From assembly GCF_029105185.1 (NCBI RefSeq), contig NZ_JAFMZK010000002.1:124001-188000 (forward strand): 64,000 bases of DNA. The letters run 5' to 3'. Under the pieces are notes generated by a model that ran no database searches, had not been told where the DNA came from, and saw only the letters and a program-made list of their open reading frames with translations. Below, piece by piece: positions 44,901 to 51,599 of this stretch (positions are counted from its first letter, which is position 1; every line of letters starts with the position of its first letter). The translations under genes and the position numbers were made by a program. The DNA comes from Aliiroseovarius sp. Z3 (GTDB taxonomy: Bacteria; Pseudomonadota; Alphaproteobacteria; Rhodobacterales; Rhodobacteraceae).

Positions 44901-45419
44901 GAGGGTCTGCGAGATGAAGTTTTGCCAGTGGCTGCGAAAAGCCTGTTCAAGCTCATGTCCTACAAGGATGAATACGAGGTGGCGCGGCTGCACACCCAAA
45001 TGGGATTCCATGACCAGTTGCAGCAGGAATTCGAACCGGGGTTCACGCTGAAATACCACTTTGCACCGCCGCTTCTGCCTTTGGGCAAAGACGCCCGCGG
45101 GCGGCCACGCAAACGGTCCTTCGGGCCTTGGATCGGAACGGTGCTGACCCGGCTGGCGCGGCTCAAATCCTTGCGCGGGACCATGTTTGACCTGTTTGGA
45201 TATACCGCAGAGCGGCGTGAGGAACGGGCGTTGGTCACGTGGTATGAACGCGGGCTGCAACAATTGACCGGCAAGATTACCTCGACCAACCGCGACGATG
45301 CGCTGGCGTTCCTGTCATCCCCGCTTGAGATGCGTGGTTATGGCCCGGTCAAGCGACGTGCCGTGGCCGAGATGCGGCCCAAAGCAGATACCGCGCTTGA
45401 ACGCGCCTTAGCCGGCTGA
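41991..45419 (+). CDS. Fused indolepyruvate:ferredoxin oxidoreductase
   Basis: Oxidatively decarboxylates aryl or branched 2-oxoacids from transamination to acyl-CoA. The 1142-residue chain is an alpha-beta/gamma fusion. The N-terminal 2-oxoacid oxidoreductase domain contains SGYRGSPLGGLDLELW. The TPP domain includes CSGCPHNTSTKVPEGS and GEGTWYHSGSLAIRQA. A ferredoxin-like Cys region (VCEGCGDC ... NCLSVEPL ... CNKDMSCLNGFCP) comes next, followed by a gamma domain beginning DLLVTGVGGTGVVTVG. The ATG at MTRQDPDF has GGAG upstream; a 34-codon extension is not family-like. Confidence 0.94.
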   Translation: MTRQDPDFPTYQLADRYGRETGRVFLTGTQALVRIMLDQARRDRATGVNTAGFISGYRGSPLGGLDLELWREKARVADHNITFLPAVNEDLGATAVLGAQQASLDPDCEVEGVFSMWYGKGPGVDRSGDALKHGNAYGSAPKGGVLVVAGDDHGCVSSSMPHQSDVAFMSWFMPTLNPASVAEYLAFGEYGIALSRFSGTWVGFKAISETVESGQSVELLPDRQFTYPEIEVPPGGLHVRLADLPSPEIETRIGHKLAAVRAFVEANPIDRAIYDIADATFGFVTTGKGHLDLMEALRLLGVDEVKCRALGIDIYKIGMVWPLDRTDALGFVSGKTEVLVVEEKRGIIESQFKEYFYDWPGTKPNRMVGKYDSQGEPLIPWTGELSPLMLVPIVATRLDKVFPGENFTARANALVAQPPCVLKTDGATRTPYFCSGCPHNTSTKVPEGSVAASGIGCHVMASWMDRNTTGYAQMGGEGVPWVARSRFNGGKHIFQNLGEGTWYHSGSLAIRQAIAAGTNITYKILYNDAVAMTGGQPVDGPVSVTGIVQTCRAEGVQRIALVSDDIGKFTRGDFPAGVTFHDRAEMDQVQRELRDIPGVTVLVYEQTCATEKRRRRKRGTMEDPKTVPYINPLVCEGCGDCSVESNCLSVEPLETEFGRKRKINQSSCNKDMSCLNGFCPSFVTIEGATRRKRDTSKLDVAAMLEDVGQPDLPSIAEPYDLLVTGVGGTGVVTVGALITMAAHLEGKGSSVLDFTGFAQKFGTVLSYIRLGASPDKVHQVRIDTGSADAVIGCDMVVSSSPKASVHYRPGSKVVLNRAEMPTGDLVLSRDASLRIDMRERTIRAAVGADNVSGLDANRAAETLLGDAVYANVIMLGYAWQMGLVPVSEIALKQAIQLNGVKTPENGRAFDLGRVLAAAPDRVALSDPKPDEAETPKELIEKRAEFLIGYQDATYADRYRTTLDQFAARLPEGLRDEVLPVAAKSLFKLMSYKDEYEVARLHTQMGFHDQLQQEFEPGFTLKYHFAPPLLPLGKDARGRPRKRSFGPWIGTVLTRLARLKSLRGTMFDLFGYTAERREERALVTWYERGLQQLTGKITSTNRDDALAFLSSPLEMRGYGPVKRRAVAEMRPKADTALERALAG

Positions 45420-45491
45420 TGCACACGATATTGTGTTAAGACCTCGACCGTTTTCGGTCCTGCCCTTGTTGTCCGTCGCAGAAAACCTACC

Positions 45492-45509
45492 ATGTGTTTC
45501 CGAACACAT
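45492..45509. promoter_or_regulatory. Perfect palindrome next to the glutathione-reductase-like gene's ribosome site
   Basis: ATGTGTT-TCCG-AACACAT, 7-bp perfect arms, with AGGAGG beginning at the next base and the ATG 5 bp after that. Operator or translational hairpin; not assigned to a known regulator. Confidence 0.5.
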
Positions 45510-45520
45510 AGGAGGATGGC

Positions 45521-46501
45521 ATGGGACTGCTGCAAGACGGCAAATGGGTCGACCAATGGTATGATACGAAGTCCAGCGGTGGGCGGTTCAAGCGAAAGGA
45601 TGCCCAGTTTCGCAACTGGATCACCGCCGACGGGTCTGCCGGACCAAGTGGCAAGGCCGGGTTCAAGGCTGAACCGGATCGCTATCACCTATATGTATCG
45701 CTGGCTTGTCCTTGGGCGCATCGCACGCTGATCTTCCGCGCACTGAAAGGGTTGGAGGGGATGATCCCGATTTCGGTCGTTCATTGGCATATGGCCGGGG
45801 ATGGCTGGACGTTTCACCCGGTCGATGGCGGGATACCCGACACCGTGAACGGGGCCGAGTTTATGCATCAGATCTATACCACTGCGATGCCGGACTATTC
45901 AGGCCGGGTAACCGTGCCGGTTCTGTGGGACAAGAAAGAAAAGACCATCGTGTCTAATGAAAGCTCGGAAATCATCCGCATGTTCAACACCGCTTTTGAT
46001 GGTATCGGTGCGAAGGAGGGCGATTTCTATCCCTCAGCCTTGCGTGATGAGATCGACGCGTTGAACGATCGCATCTATAGCACCGTCAACAACGGGGTCT
46101 ACAAAGCCGGGTTTGCAACGACGCAAGAGGCGTATGAAGAAGCTGTGGTGCCGCTTTTCGAAACTCTCGATGACCTCGATCAACGGTTGGCCTCACAGCG
46201 ATACCTGACCGGATCAACCATTACAGAGGCGGATTGGCGCCTGTTCACCACGCTTGTGCGCTTCGATCCCGTTTATGTCGGGCATTTCAAATGCAACCAG
46301 CGCCGGATTATTGATTACCCTAATCTGTGGGGTTATCTGCGAGACCTGTATCAACAGCCCGGCGTCGCGGCGACTGTGAATATGGATCACATCAAGAACC
46401 ACTATTACGGCAGTCACGAGACGATCAATCCAAGTGGCGTGGTGCCGATGGGCCCCGTCATTGATTTTGAAGCCCCGCATAACCGGGCTGCACTGAGTTA
46501 A
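45521..46501 (+). CDS. Glutathionyl-hydroquinone reductase (Xi-class GST)
   Basis: A 326-residue protein of the YqjG/PcpF group that removes glutathione from glutathionyl-hydroquinones. The N-terminal thioredoxin-like domain carries the catalytic cysteine in SLACPWAHRT (Cys63). The long C-terminal helical domain has NESSEIIRMFN and ITEADWRLFTTLVRFD, both typical. A strong AGGAGG site precedes the ATG. It overlaps the convergent Lrp gene by 4 bp; a functional connection with the neighbours is not evident. Confidence 0.92.
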   Translation: MGLLQDGKWVDQWYDTKSSGGRFKRKDAQFRNWITADGSAGPSGKAGFKAEPDRYHLYVSLACPWAHRTLIFRALKGLEGMIPISVVHWHMAGDGWTFHPVDGGIPDTVNGAEFMHQIYTTAMPDYSGRVTVPVLWDKKEKTIVSNESSEIIRMFNTAFDGIGAKEGDFYPSALRDEIDALNDRIYSTVNNGVYKAGFATTQEAYEEAVVPLFETLDDLDQRLASQRYLTGSTITEADWRLFTTLVRFDPVYVGHFKCNQRRIIDYPNLWGYLRDLYQQPGVAATVNMDHIKNHYYGSHETINPSGVVPMGPVIDFEAPHNRAALS

Positions 46502-46956
46502 TCCAGCAGCGGGAAAACAGCGGTTTTCTTGACGGTGCCATAGACAAAGCTGGTATCGATCGACGCAATGCCACCGATCGGATGGATGCGGTTGCGGATG
46601 AAATCCTCATACGCATCCAGATCCGACACGACCACGCGAAGCTGGTAATCTGTCGCACCCGTCAAGACGTGGCATTCCAGCACTTCGTCGATGGACAAGA
46701 TGCGCCCCTCGAACCGTTTCACGTCGTTTTCGTTGTGACGCTCCAACCGGATGCGCACAAATACCGTGATGGGCAAACCATAGGTCGCGGCGTCCGCCTC
46801 TACCGCGAACCCGCGAATAGCCCCCGAGGCTTCGAGGTTCCGCAACCGCCGCAGGCAAGGCGACGGCGACAGGTTCACAGCCTCAGCCAAATCTTGATTG
46901 GTCATCCGCCCATTCTGCTGCAAGGCGCGAATTATTTGGCGATCTTTTCGGTCCAT
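46498..46956 (-). CDS. Lrp/AsnC-family regulator, MdeR-like
   Basis: A 152-residue regulator: HTH at residues ~2-55 (MDRKDRQIIRALQQNGRMTN, SPSPCLRRLRNLEASG) and RAM domain with LTGATDYQLRVVVSD. The start is the ATG preceded by GAGGGAG; a much longer upstream frame crosses into the divergent gene and is ignored. It diverges from methionine gamma-lyase, the arrangement of mdeR-mdeA in Pseudomonas putida, where MdeR activates mdeAB. I infer the same here. Confidence 0.9.
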   Translation of the reverse strand: MDRKDRQIIRALQQNGRMTNQDLAEAVNLSPSPCLRRLRNLEASGAIRGFAVEADAATYGLPITVFVRIRLERHNENDVKRFEGRILSIDEVLECHVLTGATDYQLRVVVSDLDAYEDFIRNRIHPIGGIASIDTSFVYGTVKKTAVFPLLD

Positions 46957-46974
46957 TGCTCCCTCGTTGGCAGG

Positions 46975-47006
46975 ATATGCTAATTTGTATGCCTGTAGTG
47001 GCATAT
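46975..47006. promoter_or_regulatory. Inverted repeat in the mdeR-mdeA gap
   Basis: ATATGC-N20-GCATAT in the 113-bp divergent region, with a further ATGC copy between the arms. Suitable as an Lrp-type operator; inference from position only. Confidence 0.4.
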
Positions 47007-47069
47007 TTCGCAATCTTCTGAAACCCCGGATAGGGCATGATGTAGGCGCGTTTTGCAAAGGAGCTTGCC

Positions 47070-48278
47070 ATGACATCGTCCCCCACATCCGGTTTCGCAA
47101 CCCGTGCCATCCACCACGCATATGATCCGCAGGACAATGAAGGCGCGCTGACGCCGCCACTGCACCTGACCTCGACATTTGCGTTTGAAACCGCCGAGGC
47201 CGGCGGAGAGATGTTCGCGGGCGACCGTCCGGGCCATATCTATTCCCGTATTTCGAACCCAACCTGCGATCTGCTTGAACAACGCATCGCAACGCTGGAA
47301 GGCGCCGAGGCAGGATTGGCGCTGTCATCGGGCATGGGGGCGATTACTGCGGTTCTGTGGACGCTTCTGTCACCGGGGGACGAGGTGATCGTGGATAAAA
47401 CCCTTTACGGCTGTACCTTTGCCTTCATGCAACACGGGTTGGCGAAATGGGGCGTAACCATCACCCATGTGGACATGACCGACCCCGACAACCTGCGCGG
47501 CATGATCAGCGACAAGACCCGTGTGGTTTATTTCGAAACCCCGGCCAATCCGAACATGCGCCTGGTTGATATCGCCGCGGTGTCGGAGATTGCACATTCG
47601 GCGGGGGCAACAGTGGTGGTGGACAACACCTATGCCACACCTTACCTGACCCGCCCGATTGAACATGGCGCCGATATCGTGTTGCACTCTGCCACCAAAT
47701 ATCTGGGCGGCCATGGTGACGTTGTCGCCGGTCTGGTGGTCGGCACCTTAGAGCAGATCACCGAAATCCGCCTTGTTGGCATGAAAGATATGACCGGCGC
47801 AGTGATGGCCCCGTTCAACGCGATGCTGATCCTGCGGGGGCTGAAGACGTTGGCCCTTCGGATGGACCGGCATTGCGCATCGGCACAGATCGTGGCGCAT
47901 TGGCTGGAAGCGCATCCGGCAGTCAAAGCAATTCACTTTCCGGGGCTTGAAAGCTTTCCCCAACACGCTGTTGCGGAAGGTCAGATGGACCAGCCGGGTG
48001 CGATGATCGCATTTGAGGTCGACGGCGGCATCGACGGAGGGATCGCCATGATGAACCGTTTGACGATGATCCAGCGCGCGGTTTCGCTTGGGGATGCAGA
48101 AACACTGATCCAGCACCCGGCGTCGATGACTCATTCGACCTATACGCCCGAAGAACGCGCCGAGCATGGCATCTCGGACGGGCTGATCCGCTTGTCTGTG
48201 GGGCTGGAGGAGGTCGCGGATATTCTCGCCGATCTCGAATCTGCACTGTCCCCCGCGATGCAACACGCCGCAGAATAG
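47070..48278 (+). CDS. mdeA: Methionine gamma-lyase
   Basis: PLP enzyme that splits L-methionine to methanethiol, ammonia and 2-oxobutyrate. The 402 residues follow the Cys/Met-metabolism PLP family: YSRISNPT, SSGMGAITA, PLP lysine in SATKYLGGHGD, and a C-terminal HPASMTHSTYT. The motif LYGCTFAF contains the cysteine (Cys116 in P. putida) that marks gamma-lyases as opposed to cystathionine enzymes. AAAGGAG precedes the ATG. It is followed by an E1 gene able to use the 2-oxobutyrate product. In marine bacteria this reaction is a source of methanethiol. Confidence 0.93.
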   Translation: MTSSPTSGFATRAIHHAYDPQDNEGALTPPLHLTSTFAFETAEAGGEMFAGDRPGHIYSRISNPTCDLLEQRIATLEGAEAGLALSSGMGAITAVLWTLLSPGDEVIVDKTLYGCTFAFMQHGLAKWGVTITHVDMTDPDNLRGMISDKTRVVYFETPANPNMRLVDIAAVSEIAHSAGATVVVDNTYATPYLTRPIEHGADIVLHSATKYLGGHGDVVAGLVVGTLEQITEIRLVGMKDMTGAVMAPFNAMLILRGLKTLALRMDRHCASAQIVAHWLEAHPAVKAIHFPGLESFPQHAVAEGQMDQPGAMIAFEVDGGIDGGIAMMNRLTMIQRAVSLGDAETLIQHPASMTHSTYTPEERAEHGISDGLIRLSVGLEEVADILADLESALSPAMQHAAE

Positions 48279-48409
48279 TCGAAGCGAATGCATCCCACCC
48301 TCAGCCTGCGGGCGTGTCAAACGGCCGGGAAGCAGGTCTGAGGCGGTGCACAGAGACGTCATCCGCAGCCCGGCGGGTGATGCACCTTGTTTGATCGAAG
48401 GTTTTGAGC

Positions 48410-50788
48410 ATGCCCACTGATGTGACCCAGTTGAAAATCATTGAACAACGGCTGCTTTGGCTGTCGCACTGGATGATACACCACGCAAACCATATCCGGC
48501 CGAAATCGGACGGGATAAAGGTCGGTGGGCATCAGGCGTCGTCTGCGTCAATGGTGTCAATTATGACGGCGCTCTATTTCAGCACGCTGAAACCCGAGGA
48601 CCGGGTCGCGGTCAAGCCGCATGCCAGCCCGATCTTTCATGCCATGCAGTATCTGATGGGCAATCAGACGCGCGAGAAGATGGAGAACTTTCGAGGGTTT
48701 GGCGGGGTGCAAAGCTATCCCTCGCGCACCAAGGATATCGACGATGTGGATTTTTCGACCGGATCTGTTGGGTTGGGGGTGGCGATTACCTCGTTCGCAT
48801 CGATGGTGCAGGACTACATCGCCGCGAAATCCTGGGGTGAAGATGTGCCCGTGGGTCGGATGGTGGCGCTGGTTGGCGACGCCGAGCTGGACGAGGGCAA
48901 CATCTATGAATGCCTTCAGGAAGGCTGGAAAAATGACCTGCGCAACACGTGGTGGATCATCGACTACAACCGTCAATCGCTGGACGGGATTGTGCGCGAG
49001 GGTTTGTTTGAACGGGTCGAGAAAATCTTCGACGCCTTTGGGTGGGACGTTGTGCGCGTCAAGCACGGGGTTTTGCAGCGTAAGGCGTTCAAGGAACCGG
49101 GTGGCGCGGCGCTACGCGACTGGATCGACGCCTGCCCGAATGCCGAGTATTCGGCGCTGACATTCATGGGCGGTGCGGTTTGGCGCAAACGTCTGATGGA
49201 TGACTTGGGCGATCAGGGGGACGTCACCGCATTGATTGACCGACGTTCGGATGATGAATTGGCAGAGCTGATGGAGAACCTTGGCGGAAACTGCGTCGAA
49301 ACGATGGCCGACACCTTCGCCGCAATCGATCATGATCGTCCGACCTGTTTTCTGGCCTACACCATCAAGGGCTGGGGCACACCCATCGCGGGGCACAAGG
49401 ACAACCACGGCGGGTTGATGAACAAAACCCAGTTTGCCGAATGGCAAACTCATATGGGTGTGGCCGATGGTGACGAATGGATGCCATTTGCCACCGTGGA
49501 CGACCCTGACGCGCTGAGGGTGTTTCTGGACAACGTGCCGTTTTTTGCCAAAGGGGCGCGGCGCTACACCGACGACAAACTGTCTGTTCCCGAGATTACG
49601 ATCAGCACAGATCGCGAAATCTCGACCCAAATGGCATTTGGCAAGGTGTTGGATGATCTGTCCAAGGGCGACAGCGATTTGGCGGCGCGGATTGTCACGA
49701 TGTCTCCGGATGTAACCGGCACCACCAATCTTGGGCCGTGGGTGAACCGGCGCAAGCTGTTCGCGCGCAAGGCGCAGGCAGATGCGTTTATCGAGCACCG
49801 TATCCCTTCGACAGCCAAATGGGAGTTCACACCCGATGGCCAACATATCGAGCTTGGCATCGCCGAGATGAACCTGATGCTGCTCTTGGGTGCGGCGGGG
49901 CTGAGCCACAGCCTGTTCGGCAGGCGGTTGATCCCCATCGGTACGGTGTATGACCCGTTCGTCAATCGTGGGCTCGATGCCCTGAACTATGCCTGTTATC
50001 AGGATGCGCGTTTCATTTTGGTGGGCACGCCCTCGGGTGTGACGCTGGCCCCCGAGGGCGGCGCGCACCAATCGGTTGGTACACCATTGATCGGTATGTC
50101 GCAGGACGGGCTTGCAGCGTTTGAGCCCGCTTTCGCCGACGAGTTGGCCGTGATCATGGCGTGGGCATTTGATTATCTGCAGCGCGACGGCGAAGGGGAT
50201 CCCGATGAACGGACCTGGTTACGCGATGAAACCGGCGGATCGGTCTACCTGCGCCTGACCACCAATCCGATCGAGCAACCCGGCAAGCGGGTGGATGAGG
50301 ATTTCCGCCAAGGGGCCATTGATGGTGCCTATTGGCTGCGCAAACCCGGGGCCAACTGTGAAGTGGTGATTGCCTATCAAGGGGCGGTCGCGCCCGAAGC
50401 CATCAAGGCGGCTGGTATGATCGGCGAAGGGCGACGGGATGTCGGTGTTTTGGCCGTGACATCGGCGGATCGGCTTAACGCTGGATGGACCGCTGCACAG
50501 CGTGCGCGGGCGCGGGGCAATACCGGTGCCTTGTCGCATATTGAGCATCTGATGCAGGATCTGCCTGCCCATTGCAAATTGATCACTGTCATTGACGGCC
50601 ACCCCGCGACCTTGGCATGGCTGGGCAGTGTTGTCGGTCATCACACTCTGCCGTTGGGGGTCGAGCATTTCGGCCAGACCGGCACCATCGGCGACCTCTA
50701 TCGTCACCATGGTATCGATGCCGATGCGATTGTCGAAAAAGTACAGGGGTTGACCACGGGCAGGCCCGTAAGAATTTCTCATGCGTAG
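48410..50788 (+). CDS. mdeB: AceE-type 2-oxoacid dehydrogenase E1, MdeB-like
   Basis: A 792-residue TPP enzyme related to homodimeric pyruvate dehydrogenase E1. The TPP motif is GDAELDEGNIYE ... DYNRQSLDG, and GWGTPIAGHKDNHGG and GIAEMNLMLLLGAAGLS mark the two domains. Length is shorter than AceE (~890). In P. putida mdeB lies just downstream of mdeA and encodes a 2-oxobutyrate-active E1, so this protein likely converts 2-oxobutyrate toward propionyl-CoA. It would need E2 and E3 subunits from elsewhere. Start: ATG with GAAGG upstream; a TTG two codons earlier is an alternative. Transketolase annotation is also common for it. Confidence 0.86.
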   Translation: MPTDVTQLKIIEQRLLWLSHWMIHHANHIRPKSDGIKVGGHQASSASMVSIMTALYFSTLKPEDRVAVKPHASPIFHAMQYLMGNQTREKMENFRGFGGVQSYPSRTKDIDDVDFSTGSVGLGVAITSFASMVQDYIAAKSWGEDVPVGRMVALVGDAELDEGNIYECLQEGWKNDLRNTWWIIDYNRQSLDGIVREGLFERVEKIFDAFGWDVVRVKHGVLQRKAFKEPGGAALRDWIDACPNAEYSALTFMGGAVWRKRLMDDLGDQGDVTALIDRRSDDELAELMENLGGNCVETMADTFAAIDHDRPTCFLAYTIKGWGTPIAGHKDNHGGLMNKTQFAEWQTHMGVADGDEWMPFATVDDPDALRVFLDNVPFFAKGARRYTDDKLSVPEITISTDREISTQMAFGKVLDDLSKGDSDLAARIVTMSPDVTGTTNLGPWVNRRKLFARKAQADAFIEHRIPSTAKWEFTPDGQHIELGIAEMNLMLLLGAAGLSHSLFGRRLIPIGTVYDPFVNRGLDALNYACYQDARFILVGTPSGVTLAPEGGAHQSVGTPLIGMSQDGLAAFEPAFADELAVIMAWAFDYLQRDGEGDPDERTWLRDETGGSVYLRLTTNPIEQPGKRVDEDFRQGAIDGAYWLRKPGANCEVVIAYQGAVAPEAIKAAGMIGEGRRDVGVLAVTSADRLNAGWTAAQRARARGNTGALSHIEHLMQDLPAHCKLITVIDGHPATLAWLGSVVGHHTLPLGVEHFGQTGTIGDLYRHHGIDADAIVEKVQGLTTGRPVRISHA

Positions 50789-50882
50789 CGTCTTTGCCGC
50801 GCTTGTTGGCGAATATGCACTAATTCGTTGGCGCGGCTTGCCACGCGACTCTGGCCTATCATAATCTGCCGCAAATAGAATA

Positions 50883-51316
50883 AGCCTGCTGCCCGCGCGG
50901 TGGCAGGAAGGCGCCAGGGTTGTGAATGCCCGTCGAGCGCGACGCGATGCGGATACATGGGCCAAGCGCACCAGTGCGGGTATGTCCTATCGCCTTTTCA
51001 ACACGCTGGCCGATCACCCTATTCCAAGCGGTGTCGGTGATTTTCGTCTTCTTGATCGTGAAGTGGTGGACGCGATCTGCGAGATGGGCGAACGGTCACG
51101 CTTTGACAAGGCGGTTTTCGTCTGGGTCGGATTTGAGACGACAGAGGTCGAATATGACAGACCCGCGGGTGCCGAGCGCGACAGCCACTGGCCATATTGG
51201 AAGTTGTGGAAACTGGTGTTGGCCGTATCTATACAGAAGTGCGCAAGCGTCCGCTTTACATCGTGCGTTCGTATGTTCCGCAAAACGCCAACGAAGAGGC
51301 AAAGAATGGATCGTGA
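50883..51316 (+). pseudogene. Remnant of GtrB-type family-2 glycosyltransferase
   Basis: A worn coding stretch without the catalytic N-terminal half. Frame 1 reads LLPARWQEGARVVNARRARRD through GVGDFRLLDREVVD and WVGFETTEVEYDR to KLWKL, matching the middle of GtrB/DPM1-like transferases. At about 51220 the frame breaks, and the other frame continues with GRIYTEVRKRPLYIVR and a stop, matching the C-terminal end of the same family. The membrane helices between are missing. Thus at least a 5' deletion and an internal deletion with frameshift. Its stop overlaps the start of the next remnant, as it would in the intact operon. Confidence 0.78.
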
Positions 51317-51596
51317 TGTCTATGAACGTATGAACGAGTTGGAAGCGCAGCATTGGTGGTTTGCCGCGCGCCGCGACGTGATCGAGACACTGATCCAACG
51401 TCGTGCCAACCTTCCGACGGATGCGCGTAAGGATGCGATCAGGAAACTGACGGACAGCGATGCACCGGATGACAGTATGCCGCCTGGGTGGCCGAACGGA
51501 TTGATGCGGCAGATTTTTGGGGCAGAAAGGTTTTTGCTGGGGCGGGTGCCTTTTCCAATCGGGCTGTCGCTTGGCGCTGTTCTTGAGAAGGCCTGA
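51306..51596 (+). pseudogene. Remnant of SAM methyltransferase with internal deletion
   Basis: A 97-residue in-frame stretch. The first ~40 residues (MDRDVYERMNELEAQHWWFAA, RRDVIETLI) are the usual opening of a class I methyltransferase found in such glycosylation operons. The last ~30 (MRQIFGAERFLLGRVPFPIG) are its usual C-terminus. The SAM-binding Rossmann core between them is absent, so no activity is expected. It can be translated in one frame with the upstream remnant, giving a chimeric 224-residue frame that I do not regard as a real protein. Confidence 0.7.
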
Positions 51597-51599
51597 CCA

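Noticed and set aside
46957-47328. Long N-terminal extension of the MdeR-like regulator
   Set aside because: It would run antisense into mdeA; the Lrp domain starts at MDRKDRQ with its own ribosome site.
48404-50788. Calling the E1 gene a transketolase or phosphoketolase
   Set aside because: The TPP region and domain order are closer to AceE-type E1 proteins, and linkage to methionine gamma-lyase favours a 2-oxobutyrate dehydrogenase role.
50922-51596. A 224-codon frame as a single novel protein
   Set aside because: Its two parts match separate families with missing middles, and the glycosyltransferase C-terminus continues in another frame. It is better read as two pseudogenes.
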